A stretch of DNA of 64,000 nucleotides, taken from contig VYZB01000095.1 in assembly GCA_013397455.1 (NCBI GenBank), positions 1,510,800-1,574,799 of the forward strand, written 5' to 3'. The position numbers and the translations under genes were made by a program. This document shows positions 37,081-49,800 of this stretch, one piece after another. Under the pieces are notes generated by a model. It worked only from the letters and a program-made list of their open reading frames with translations. It did no database searches and had not been told where the DNA came from. Source of the DNA: Crotophaga sulcirostris (Eukaryota; Chordata; Aves; Cuculiformes; Crotophagidae). Each line of letters opens with the position of its first letter. The first letter of the stretch is position 1.

Positions 37081-39973
37081 ATGTAAAAAATGCATTTATG
37101 AAAATAAATTGTTTGGGACTTCTTTGACATTCTGTATTTTTAATAGGGTAAATAAGATGCATTAATGTGCTTTTAATGTCATCTAGAAGAGTATGAACAC
37201 AGTTCTTCATGTAGGAGTGGCTACAAAAGTAAGGATACGTGCCAACAACTGGATAACAACATTAGTAAAACACTGTCCATCACTATTGTACACTGATTTT
37301 TTCCAGAAGTGTCAGAAAACTTGTGTTACTGTAATTTATAACAAAATGTTGTGCTTTCCCTTCAGCTAATCCACTCTGTCTCCTCAGAACCTGATCCAAT
37401 CTTTATTAATTCAAAACCCTCTCTTCATCCTTACTATTTGTTGGGTTCTAAATTTCACCAGAAAAATAAGGTAAACAAAAACTAGAGTTCAAATCCCCAT
37501 AGCCATTAGAGTGCTACCCTGCCTGGTATTATTTCACAAAATATTGTCAGATCCTAAGCTTTCACTTCATACTGGAATGAACATTTAGTACTGTTTTAAA
37601 ACATTGCCTTTCAGCTTAGTGATAATTCTAGGCTTGATCTCTACACGATGCTCTACTGGTATTATTATGCCAACAGAGGTATGCATCAATACACCAGCAC
37701 CAACTTACGCCCTACCATACCTGTTTTATCACTATCCAGTGCCACCTTATACAGTTTGTTCCAATTCACTAAATCAGAACAGGCTGTAGTAGGTTAAGCA
37801 CTTCTCTAACAAAATGTTTTCACCGACATACAGAACGTGGTGTCTTTAGCAATGCCACTATAGTCATATGGCTTAACCCAGCCAACTGCTAGTATGGTTT
37901 TATGCAAATCTCAAAGAATCAAACATCACGCAGCCATCATGCCACACTGGAAAACAACAATCTTTTTTTTTTATGAAAACTTTAAAAATAGTGAACATTT
38001 TATCTTATTTATCTGCTAATTCATGCTTCATCGAGATATTTTAAGCCACTGAAATGAAAACAGGAACGTATCATCAAATGTAACGACATTTTCCTCATCT
38101 GGTTCATTCAGGACAGTGTTTCTTATGCCTCCAACTGCAATAGTGATCACAGGAGTGTTGCAAGATAGTTTTTACCATCTGTAGTTTGCTGTCATCTTCT
38201 CCATCAGGGCAAGAGATTGAGACCAGACTGCAGTGATTGGCTGCAGTTGTAGAATAGTCACGATCCCACCACAGAGGAACTGAGCTGCTGGTAGGGATGA
38301 AAGGTTTGCAGCAGCTCCCCAGCTCACCCCAACCTGTAGGAGCCAATTTGCAAGCCTGTCATTTGGCAACAGGTGTGCAAGGGTACAGTGAAACCTAGGT
38401 CAGTTTGAACTGGATTTTTCAAGGCATGCTGAGTACCTGGGTACAAAACATAGAATTACTTATTGTGTTTGATTAACCGAGCAGAAGAATATTAATAGTC
38501 TTTGCTGAAACAATCCTGTTATACTACAGGATCAGAGACAGGAATGAAAGGGTCTGCAAAGGTAGGTGGGCAAGAAGAAATAAAAGTTTCCACATTTTGA
38601 GAAAAAATTGATTTAGAACAGCAGCAGCCTTGGCCTATGATGCTAGTTGTTATGGAGAAACACAGCCAAGCAACCTTTTAATAGAATTTGCTGGTATTTT
38701 TGATAGAGATTTCCTAGGTTGGCTTGCTCTTATAAAACTACATGTGATGGCTTCACACAAGTTCACCAAAGCAGGAGAGTAAAGTGAGAAACTGAGAGAA
38801 TAATGCAGGTCAAGTGTTTATGCCTTCAACTGAAAAACAGTACTCTAATGAGAGAGAACTTTACCAAAGCTCCAGTTTTCTCTGACACTGAAAACAACAG
38901 CAGCCTGGCAAACTGAAAAGGCTTTGAGAGCCAAAGGGAGAAAGCTTAAGGGTCATTTCAAGTTTTCTCTGCAGGGAGTGTCAGGGGAATGATTGAATCG
39001 CACAACTGGCTGAGCTGCAATGAAAGACAGTTCTTTTGATGAAGAATGCTTTCTGTTGCTTCCCCTATGGGTGACTTGCCCTGCAGAAATAAGTTGTATA
39101 TCCCCCATTCTCCATTGCAAGTCATTGACATAAAAATTCAGCTTTATATCACTGAAATTCACAACCAAACTTTTTTTCACAAGTTCGTGAAAATTTTAAG
39201 GGATATTGCAACACAAAGAGCAACTTGTGGGTTTGTTAGTTGTTGGTTTTTTTGGGGGGGGGATCGATTTGTTTGTTTGTTTTCCCCAAAAGGCTAGAAA
39301 ACATGTGGATCACAAGTAAGCTTCATGAATGATCCATTTCTTATATTTTGAAGCAATCTACAAGTGTGCTTTTCTCAAAGTCTTCTTACGGCAGGAATCT
39401 GTTTGCAAAACGGAAATCCTTGTATTCAGCTTGACCTGTTTACCATGTCTTAGAGCCTGCGCTGTCCTAGATCTCAAACAGCCTAAATATAAGAGAGTAC
39501 AGAGGGAAAGCAGCAGCTTTCCCCTACAGCTGTGAATGTACAGTGGGTCTAATATAAGGTAGAGTAGTTTAAATCACTGTCAAAGACAGATGGCTTGTCA
39601 TTGACCAAACCCAAAGATTTTAGAAATGGAGGAGCTCGGCCACAATCAAACCCTAAATCCTTGCCAAGACAACCCAGAGTATTCTGAGAAAGCAATAGAA
39701 ACAAGAATCTGGTCTTCACCACATGAATTTGACAAGGTTGCACAGTGGTTATGAGTCACCAAAAACATTCAACAGGAGTACACGACACTAACCAGGTAGC
39801 ATGGAATGAGCCTTAAGTATTTACTAATATATGTTTTCTGAATTGAGGACAGCAGTGTTAAAAAAGAGATAGCTTGGTAAATGTAATAGCAAAATCAAGA
39901 ACCAAAATAACAGAACAAGGCACATAATTCAAGTTTCCTATATAGTAGAAACAAACTAAAATACAATTATAAG

Positions 39974-39990
39974 GTTATCAGGCTGATAAC
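39974..39990. promoter_or_regulatory. palindrome with two inverted GATA-like cores
   Basis: GTTATCAG-G-CTGATAAC is an 8-bp palindrome around one base. It places TTATC and GATAA, the two orientations of a GATA-factor core, back to back. Its function is unknown. Confidence 0.35.
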
Positions 39991-41664
39991 TTCTCAAATT
40001 TAATGATATCTTAAATCTAAGGCTTTAAAAAACAGTTCTATCTATCTAGCCCTCTCTTGCATTTATGCAATAAAGATTTCTTCTAAAAGTTAAATGTTTC
40101 TGTTTAAACTTACCTTTCAATACATGAAAAAAATGAAATGTTCCAGTGATGGACTTCAGGCACAAGAGAGTAAAGAGAAATGAATAGCTGAGGCATGGGA
40201 AAATAGAGCAAATATCTGGTTTTGCACATCATCTTTTTTTCATCTTTCTTTTTTCCTAAACACCTGAGAGCTTACATTACAAACACAAAGGCTAGACATA
40301 GTGCTAGGAAAAGGATAACACAAAGAAGGCTTCAATTTGACAACCGTAGAAGACAGGAAAGACAGATTTGGGGTTGTCAGTCCAGACACAAAATGGTACC
40401 ATCTTGAACAGCATTCTCTTATCTTTCTTTTCCTCCAAGTCTTCAAGCACATAGAAGAACTACAGAAAACATCTCAGGCTATGCAGTGAAGGCTTAGAGC
40501 ACTGATTTTGCAATGACTTTAGCAGAAACACAGAGGATGAGGCAGAGGATTTTAGGAGGAGGAAGATTGCTTCTGTGAGGAAAGCAACTGAAGGAACACA
40601 AAATAACAAACTGTGTGATGACAAGTAAATCATTGAAACCGAGTTTTGAAAGATGGCCTCTCATTACATATTCTATACTGTATGGGTTCCCAGCTTGATC
40701 TCTAAGGTCATATTTCAGAACAGAGCAGACTAAAATTATTATAACAGCCCTGGGAAATGCTAAGTACTTTGAAAAAAATCAAGCTGTAGACCTTCTATAC
40801 TAGCAACCTGAATTAGAGTACGTTTTTGCCATTGGTGTCAAAATATTGTGCTTCTGTTTCTGAACATCAAAAGGGAAAAATACGGCATCCCCTCCACCCA
40901 CCACACTTTTCCTCAGCTATGAGGATTTGTAATACCCCAAATTATAGCAAAGCAGTCAGAAACGTGGTGAAAACCAAATAGTTTTGCATCTGGAGTTAGA
41001 TTACAACCTACACAAGGCCTGCAGTCATGGATTAGAGCGAGGAGCTGTTAATTTTATTGGCCCTGTCCCTTGTGTTCACTGAACGAAACAGAAGCCTAGC
41101 ATGAAATACAGTGTGTGCACAAGGTACCATGTATATACTGCTAACAGTAAAAAGTTCTGAAATTTTACAGGCTCTCAGTGCTCCTCTGAAACCTTAAATT
41201 ATTTTAATACAAGTAATATACCATATACCACCAGAAATATATCATCACAAGAATGCTAGTGACTTCAAATTTTTGTTTCGTTAAGGATGCTGGTTTAAGT
41301 CAGACATAACTAGTCATATTGGCTTTGGGTTTTTTATTTGAGAGTAGTTTGTTAAACTTTGCTTAATACTGACTGACTGAACAGTATTAACAGCTGACAG
41401 CCAAGATGCAGGGCTATTATAATTTGGGTATTTCTAGCCTGCAACAGCTCAGGGGTTTAGTATAAAATACTGAGCAAGGTTCGAAACGAACTAGATGATT
41501 GATACTGGTTTTCTGAACTGAGCACTGTATTAAGAAAAAAAAAAGAAAACACCAAACTTAAAAAACTACCGTTCTGTGGTTTTTACCCGATTTGTTCCCA
41601 AACTTCCTGCAAGTTTTATCGTGCTGGTGGTATTTGCTTAGCTTGATTGTTCAGGCTTCAAACT

Positions 41665-41790
41665 CAGCTCGGCGCCGGGTGCGGGTGGCGCTGGGCAGCA
41701 CCGCACCCCAAGCGCAGCACCAGCCCCTCGCCCCCCCCGTGCTTGCGGCGCGGGGCCGCTAGAGGGCGCCACCGCCCCGGGAAGCGCCAG
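41665..41790. promoter_or_regulatory. very small, very CpG-rich island
   Basis: About 125 bases contain roughly 17 CpG dinucleotides at very high GC, surrounded for kilobases by AT-rich, CpG-poor DNA. The patch contains GGTGCGGGTGGCGCTGGG, a run of eight C, and GCTTGCGGCGCGGGGCCG. The density implies that it escapes germline methylation or is recent. A 96-codon minus-strand frame across it is Ala/Gly/Pro-rich, as composition predicts, and I do not call it a gene. It could be a promoter of a non-coding RNA, a boundary element, or a GC-rich insertion. Confidence 0.65.
41756..41771 (+). promoter_or_regulatory. near-consensus CTCF binding site
   Basis: CCGCTAGAGGGCGCCA matches the CTCF core (CCASYAGRKGGCRS) at every position except one, G for A at the third base. 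It lies in the right half of the CpG-rich island, a common setting for insulator sites. Methylation of its CpGs would be expected to affect binding. Confidence 0.65.
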
Positions 41791-43079
41791 ACTCAAAAAG
41801 ATGAATAAACGGTTCTTCTTTTCAGATACAGAACCTTCAGGCCCTCCTGTGATTAATTTTACTTTTTCTTGTAGCCCTCTGTTACAGCAACATACTACAC
41901 CTTCCCCTTTCCTAGCAGAAAGCACCAAAACCTGATGTTCATAATCCTATTAGCAGCCTCTGTGTTTATTACCTGTAATTAAATGTTGCCATTCACAATG
42001 TAAAGAGACAATAAAAGAGCTAGAAACTGGTTAAATCCTGTCTTAAACCTACAGCCTTTGACAAGAGGGAAAGCATTTGTTTTTTCTTTTCCCTCCTCAT
42101 ACATTTCAGACTCATGAACATAAGACTCTTAAATGGATTTAACAAAGCATAACATAAAAATATTCAGACAAGCACTGAGCTCCTGGCCAGACGTCTATTG
42201 AAGATGATTTTGTTTCTCTCTCCCTTTGACTTCACAAGGGACATCAAGATGGTTCCAAACAACACAGGCAGACACCACATCTATCAGAAAGTTCTCAATA
42301 TTCATGAGCGTTTCCTTACACGGCTCCAGTTTGCAGATTGCTTATTAGCTTTGCTGACATAAACACAGTGGTGGTGGGTTTTGTTGTTGTTGGTTTTTTA
42401 AGTGAATAGCCTGGGTGGAAAAACAACGATATAATTAAAACAAAACAGGACATGTATGTGTTGTAAACAAAAGGACTGGTGATCTTCTTCATACAAATCT
42501 TCACTGAGCTGCCATCTGTTCATTATAACAAGCTTATATTTCTTGAGTATTCGCCGTCATTTTAATTTCTCCGTAACGCTGAATAAAATGAAGGGAAATT
42601 AATTTCTGAGCATTCATGAAATTGTTTTCTCACGGAACAAATCTTCTTCTAACTCTGTTCTGCCTGTCTCAGCCCCCATGAGGTTGCAGTCTGAGACTTT
42701 GACTGCAACAACCATCTCCAGGCCAGAGCTGTTCCCACCCCTTTTAAACTCACCATAGTAATACCCAGAATTAGTGCTGGGCAAATTTCTAAGGTTCATA
42801 ATCTTCTGTGCAAAACATCAAGATGCCTTGCCCCTATCCACAGCTCCAGTCCAACTGTAGAGAGGCTTTCGCTCATCTACAATTCCAAAGCACCCTGTCT
42901 TCAATTCTAAGCACAGCAGAAAGAAGTTGCCTTCTGCCTCTGCAGCACTAGTCTCCAGCTCTTACTCTAGCCATAGTAATCACCTGCTCGCACATGAGTT
43001 GTGAGCTGTCCAATGACAACCTCATTATAAACCTGAGAGGATTTTTTTTCTTAAGTACTGCTTAGACCCTTATCTCTCC

Positions 43080-43570
43080 AAGTCCAAATCACATGAAAGA
43101 ACCAGGTTAAATCAAGCCTGCAGGCAAAATTCAGTCTTGGTTGAGTAACCAAACTACTTCCAGTTGTATTTTGATTCTACATCTAGGTGTCATCCTAATC
43201 CTGTCTTGCAGTCCCCATCACTAGCTATGGCTCTGTCCAACTCTAGGACTGTAGCCAAAGACCAACTTGACCATCCTTCTGATCCAGGAGCACTGTCTGC
43301 TTCCAAATGAACACAGTCTCAGTGCAGTTTCAGTCATCTTCTTTCTTAACACAGTCCAAATTTAATCACTCAGAAACCTCATACAGCCTCTTGGTTCTCG
43401 TCTGCATCACCGATTTCACCTTCTAACTTCAGCCAAATCAACCGTCCTTGCAACTGCAACCTTTTTGATCATCCCATTTACTTGTGTATTACCCAAGCTT
43501 TTGCATCACCGCCAAATGCTTTAATTTAATGCTTTAATTCCAGCATTACTCTGGTACAATATTCTGTAAT
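43080..43570. other. strand-asymmetric C-rich segment
   Basis: Line by line, C exceeds G by about 2 to 3 fold on the plus strand (for example 20 C against 7 G in 43381-43440). The texture is pyrimidine-rich with recurring TCCAA, CATC and ACC words but no clear tandem period. It may be a heavily diverged repeat or reflect transcription-linked skew. Confidence 0.4.
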
Positions 43571-46500
43571 CTCTATTTCTCTGACCTCAGCTACTTTCAA
43601 GCATATAAAATATGACACAATTTTTTTTGGCTGATGATTTCTGACTAGAGCAGGTGAGAGTTCATGGTCTGAATCTTTTTTTCCATACGGTTTACTATTG
43701 ATACCACTGGAGGCTTTTTAAATCAGAAGGAGCTGTTAATGGACAAAGGCACAGTATTATGTTTGTAGTACTATGCCTATATGCCTGTTTTCTCTCTAGG
43801 TAACATAAAAGGCTAATATTGGAGAGGTGTTCAACAACCCTGAGATCTCTTTTATCCTCTATTAAAATAGGATGCAGGCTGAATTGGGATCATCTTATTT
43901 AAAGGATCATTCTACCTTTTCTGACAAGGTTAAGATACAATTTAAACAATGTATTGATAAAAGTTTGATTATATAAGTAGTGCATAATAGGTTTGGCTGC
44001 AAATCAGAAATTTACTAATAAAAGCAAGATTAAAATGAAAATTCCTTGAAGATCAGGTTACAGCTACCTTTGGCAGTAACTCTTCCTAATTAAACTGAAC
44101 AAGTCTGTTGTATTTTACAATGATATCAAGAAAAATAAGAAAAATTAAAAAAACATCATGCAGGAACCTATGTTAGTCTGAGTACAACTTCAGAATAAAA
44201 AAAAAAAGGGCTCTTGGTTTAGGTGTGGGTCATTTTTTCTACTCTTGTAGAAACAAGAACGATTACGTAGATTCCCCTGGGCAGTATGTCACTACTACAG
44301 GCCTGCCTTTGCTCTCAGCAACCCAAAAGAAAGGATTTATTTGATGTTTGGAAGCCAAGGATTGAGAAAACCTGCTGCCCAAGGTCTTCTTTCTTCCACA
44401 GGCATGGAATAACCTTTTGGATATCTTCAACTGAATTAATCTTGCTTGAAGAAACAATTAAATTATGCAGCTGCTGTCCCTTTGGAGGCTTATTTTATAT
44501 TTTGTGTCCGTAGTGCAAATACGCTGCGAATATCTTACCAAGGATGTTTTCACCAGGCTGATAAGAAGAGTTTAGAGGGAACCAACCTCCTGTGACCCAG
44601 CCTCAGAGGCCTCATGTTTTCATAATGTTTTCAAAGTGCTTTGGAGTACAGCATCTCATAGAAACCTTTAGCTTCCCATTCTACTTCCAGCTCCTCCCCA
44701 AGGAACTCAGTGGAAGCATAGAAATTCTCCTCTGCAAGTCAGAAAAAAAACGAAAAACAAAAGACACTGAGGAATACTAAGTTGCTTTGTGTGAACTAAA
44801 ACTTCTTTGGAAGTTTTGGGAAATGAAGGTAAACTGGCTCAGACAGTTTTTCTCTTTGGAGAACAATAAGTTCAGCGGTTTCCCAACCTGGAAACTTGGG
44901 CTGTTGGCACCTGGTTAAAGAGGCCTGAGGGGAGCCGTCTCTGCAGTGAACCTGGTGCTCTTCTGGCTGCTTTGTTTCTGCAAAATGAGCTCACAATTCA
45001 ATTCCTAAGGCTCATGCATTAAATAACAGACATTACACGCTGTTGTTACTGTGGTTCTCGGGGGAAGGGATAACTGTCTGACCAGGACACGGCTCCTGAC
45101 CCACCCATCCCCATAAGCACAGCTCTCCAGCAGGATTCCAGGCACGCCCACAAAGCAGATGTGCATGAAAACAGTTTCTTCATCAGCATGAAACTCACTT
45201 AAACTTAGCTTTGTGTACACAATGACAATACTGCGAGAGATTCTTGTTAAAATATTTTGCTGAGACACTCCTTCACAAACCAAATGACCATGGGATACAT
45301 AAAAGAGCTGACAAGGGATACGAAAACACAGATGGCACAATGCAAATGGTGACTGACTTTTCCAGGAACAAGGTGCACCACCTCTGATAATGTGTCCTCA
45401 CAGAGAAACAGGTTACATATTGAACACATCACCCAATTGGTACAGATGTGGTAAAGGGCATACTCTACATTGCCAGTTAAAAAAGGGAACACGCTTATAG
45501 AAGTCAGCCTCTCTAACAGCACGTCCAAAGACAAACCCTTGGTAACTACATATAATGATGCACACGATGTTAAGTCTAGCACAGACACCTATATCAAGCA
45601 ATACGATATTTCCTGCCCAGTAAAAATTATTCCAAAAATTTAATACATCACCGTGAAAGTGGGGAAGAAAATCGTGTTTGAGCCTCTTCTTTGGCTAAGA
45701 ACATGTCCTTATTTTCCTAGAGAACCTTGTTTTCAAAACACTTATAGAGCTACACCCACTAAATTTTTGGCATAAAAAAGAGGTGCTATTTGTGCTCCTG
45801 GGGGTAACTCCTGCTTGAAATTAGCCAAAAGAGTACCAGCATGGTATTCACAGAGAAAAAACACGTGAAAGTTACATAGTAAATGCATCAACAGCAAGAA
45901 TCAATCTGCAAATGCTGTTTGTCACTTCACACTGAATTTAATTAGTTACGGTTTTAATTAGAAATTTTCTGTTATTCTACTATCTAGTTTTCCCACTTTT
46001 TTTTTTTTGCTTGACTGATCGTTTTCTTGTTTCACTGATGTTCTCTTTATACTCTGGACTTCAAACAGCTTCATGCCCTAGGGATGATAAATACTTTCAG
46101 GCTTGATTACATGTAATGATGGATGCCTATGTTGCAGGTAAAGGAGGTGGGGGGAGTGATCTCTTACTGTCCCCGTTCTCCTACTCCGCCAAGCAGATTT
46201 CTTAGAAGCAGCTGCCTGACTGGCACTCTCACCTACGTGATCCTTGAGCAGTGAAATGTTATTAATTAATGACTTGTTTTCTGATAGTGACTTATACCAT
46301 ATATTTTGCACACCACAGAGATCTGGCAAGAGTGGAATAACTATCATTTCAGAAGAGACCTGAGTGCCATCTGTTTTTCCTGGCACCAGCATTTCTTGGG
46401 AGGTTAGAAAGGTTGAGTACCAAATATTTTCTCGCCCACTTTTCTCTAAATCATTGTCAAAGAAAAAATGGTAAGTTTTGAAACACTCTGTTGTCTTCTT

Positions 46501-46803
46501 TCTCTCAGAGAACACACACAGAGGTTACATGTACTTTTCCACAACATGATCTTATATATTTTTTTCTGTTGCCTGACAAAATCCATATGTTCCAGGCTCA
46601 GACCATCTGTCACTCTTGATTCTTTTGCACAAAAGTTTTTGATGCATTTCTCTCATGATTGATTTCTTTCTGTAATTTCACAGGGGGGGATTTGACAGAA
46701 GGAATTTTCATACCTCACCACCCCAAGGTAATCTACATGCACAGACCTCCTCAGTAACAATAGACTGGATGAATAAAGAGCTTTCAGTTGCTAAGCAGAG
46801 CAT

Positions 46804-46839
46804 GGTTTGGGTTTGGTTGGTTGGTTGTTTGTTTTTTTT
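46804..46839 (+). repeat. GGTT/GTTT low-complexity tract
   Basis: Words of GTTT and GGTT repeat several times, followed by a T run and CCCC. It is a simple-sequence tract with no other signal. Confidence 0.75.
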
Positions 46840-49800
46840 CCCCAAGACAGCAAAGTACCCCTGGAAAATTGGACAGCAGTTAAGAGTTGTTTGCTATAAT
46901 TCAGGATTAGTAGTTCCTTGCAAAAACCAAGTCCCAGAGAATTAAGCAACTCCAGTTATATCTATAACATCCATTTTTATAGGGTTTTAAAAGGACCAGA
47001 TTTGAGCAAACTAGCTCATAAATACTGTAAATGTTGGTGGTCTTCAACAACATTGTTGTGGGATGCATGTTGTCATTCTAAATGGAAAGTAAACCATACA
47101 TGTATGTTTTGGTTTCTAGTCAGTATTATGGCAGTTAGGAAATAATTATTTCATATTCCATGTGTTGGTAAAAGTATAAATGGGTTTCAGCACTGCAAAC
47201 CAGTTGGCTGCGTTAAAATCAATTATTTTTCTGCTTTTAAATAATATTTTTACCACCGCCACAATTTGTCTGAAGTCTAATCTGGAAGGAAGACATTTCA
47301 AAAGCCCTTGCTCAGGGTTTTATCATAAAAAACACACTGATATAAACACCCAAGGGTATTCACCCTCTTCCACTAGTTACCAGTAAAGGTAAACTTCTGC
47401 CCCAAATGCTACAAAAATATATGCTGAGACCATTTTTGTGACTGGTTCTAAGTATTAGGACAAAACAGAAGAATTGTGCTGAAAACTCTAGACTGATCAC
47501 ATCAGACTCCAATATCTAAAACAAAGGCCTTTTTCCATTAAAAGCATTTTCAGAAGAGGAAATGACCCAAATCCAAACTTTTCAAAAGTGGAAACTAAAT
47601 GTCTATCTTCAGGTCCATTACAGAGCACTAGCTTGTGAAAGAAAGATCTGGAAATCAGTCTGAAACTCACCCAAATAGAACCCATGAACATGGGCAAAGT
47701 GGATCTGATGTTTCCATGCAAGCCTACCTGCAGTTTCCATAGGTATCAATTTTGCAAACCCATGTAATGGAGGGCTTGATTGTACCTCTCCAGAACAATT
47801 GCTGCTAAGAGCAATTGACTGAACCCTACTGTCTCCACATTGTCATATTTTGCTCTGATTTGCTGAGGCTGCTCTGTAAAAGGGTGTTTTAATGTCAGAA
47901 ACCTCTGAGAAGACTGGGCTGTGTGCAGTGCTTGCCAATTCTGTCTGACAGCTCCTGTTCACAGGACTTCAAATAAACAATGCTCGATATCTGTAATTCT
48001 TGACAGCCTGCTCTACTATCTTGTACAAAAAGTTAAGTCTTTTTTTCTCTTGACTGTAAAAATAAAAACTATAACATAAACAAATAACTCTGTTACATAT
48101 TCTGCTTCACATTATTCAACAGCATTAGTCACATTAACAGATAAGACGTTTTAAGGTAATCCAATTCTGTAGCATTGTATTTGTTTTATTGAGCTGTAGC
48201 TTCCTCAGCATGTCTAAATAAAAGGGATTTGGGGTATCTCTGGGAAGCTTCAGTATCAGCATTGCTGAATACATAGTTTAGATAAGGTAAGAGTAACATG
48301 GACAAAAATGTTGTTTCTGCTTTTTAGGATGTTTAAATCGTGTAGGGGGAGGTGTTTTCCTTTTTTGGCAAGTGTTTTTTGAACAGTAATTCCATTACAA
48401 CCATAATTCCACTATAAACACGTATGTGGAGGAACTTGTTACCCAGCATCAGGTCAAGCAGCAGGGAGGAGATTGATTTACAGAAGTTTGAAAATCATAA
48501 TGACTTTGTACTTTCCTCTGACCAAGGCTTGTTTTCTTGCCTAATCCATTTTCAGTTGCTTGAAACACTTACCATGTGCAACTTGTAGAGTTTGTCGAGC
48601 GCAACAGGATCACCAGATCACAACCGGCATCCTGGATAGTTGCAATTACTGTTTCATCATTAATTCAGCAAATCTTTTTCTTTCCAATTTTACTATTAAT
48701 AAATGTGCTCAGCTTTTGTTTCAAGGCGAAGCACGATCAGATGGTGTTTGGCTTCAGTGTGGGATAATCCTTGACTTAGGCTGTGTTGCCTTAGGTGGCT
48801 TGGTATGATCTACTCCCAGTACTACTGATGGTGCAACAGAAAGGCACAACACAAAGTATACCTCACCGACCATCGAAAAAAGAAAGTCTATGAGAAACAA
48901 ATATGAGGACAGTCTTAGGAAACAAAGAATTTAAATAAGAAGCTTTTAATCTTTTGTTCTTCTTTCAAATATGATAGTCTTAAAAAGTACTATCCTAACT
49001 CCTTTCACAGTTGTCTTCAGACCTATTTCCATAGGTCTCTTACTGTCAATTAAATCTGTATTTTTCAGCTAAAGAAAGAGTCTGTACCTTACCATGATGG
49101 TATATTAATGGTTCTGAACAGTTGAAGATGTATCCCAGATCTTATGAATGTTACTTTGTAAGGAGACAGGAAAACTTTTCTTAGATTTAGTTTCTGATAA
49201 TGCTAAAGATTATCTGTGTTTCATTCGAAAAAGCACTTTAGAAGAAATTTCATGAGTTATTAGGCATGTTAAGATGCTGATGATTGCCTAATGGCATTTT
49301 TGAACAAATCCAAGTGAGACAAAAACATGTCCTGCCATGATCTAATTTCCTTTATTTTTTTCAACATAGAGAAAGAAAGAAAGGGGGGTATACATTGTAG
49401 TCCTACCACAGTTAATACTGATAACTGAGAATTGCTGCTTCAGTGCACTGTTTGCATTGCTCTCAAACCAACCTTATACAGCAGCTGGGCCTTGGTATTT
49501 TTTTCTGCCAATCGGCATGGGTCTTTTCATGCAATAACAATAATCAAAATACAGCTTTTTATAAAATAATTTAAATTATAATGTATTTGTTCCTTACTCA
49601 TGTTAGCTTCAGTCTCTGTAGAAGTAAAAGAAATTTTTGACTTTGAAAGATGATCTCCAGAAAATAATTAATTCTGTCCTTACATCTTTCATTTTGACCT
49701 TCTACCTCTGATTTCTGGCAATAAAGAATGTGTAATATGAACACAGCATAAGCTTTTCCAGCCAAAAAAAAAGAAATAACATGACTAATTAAGAAACAGT

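Larger units (their letters stand above)
32833..41664. other. AT-rich non-coding DNA
   Basis: This 8.8-kb stretch has no supported gene and no transposon I recognise. Small palindromes lie at 37056-37080 and 39974-39990, and a nine-base G run at 39254-39262. Frames near 35.5-36.1 kb and 38.1-38.4 kb are short and overlap on both strands. Confidence 0.5.

Noticed and set aside
41638..41928. 96-codon minus-strand frame over the CpG-rich island.
   Set aside because: The Ala/Gly/Pro/Arg-rich peptide is what high-GC sequence gives in any frame, and there is no domain.
45005..45601. Overlapping minus-strand frames, and on the plus strand a short RCGKGH peptide (about 45448-45465) reminiscent of a retroviral zinc knuckle.
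   Set aside because: The first Cys is missing and the Cys-His and His-Cys spacings are each one residue short. Stops surround the peptide, and no LTR or other retroviral domain lies nearby.
46078..46515. Longest open frame in the window, 145 codons on the minus strand.
   Set aside because: No domain, no family resemblance and no credible splice sites. In about 64 kb searched in six frames, one frame of this size can occur by chance.
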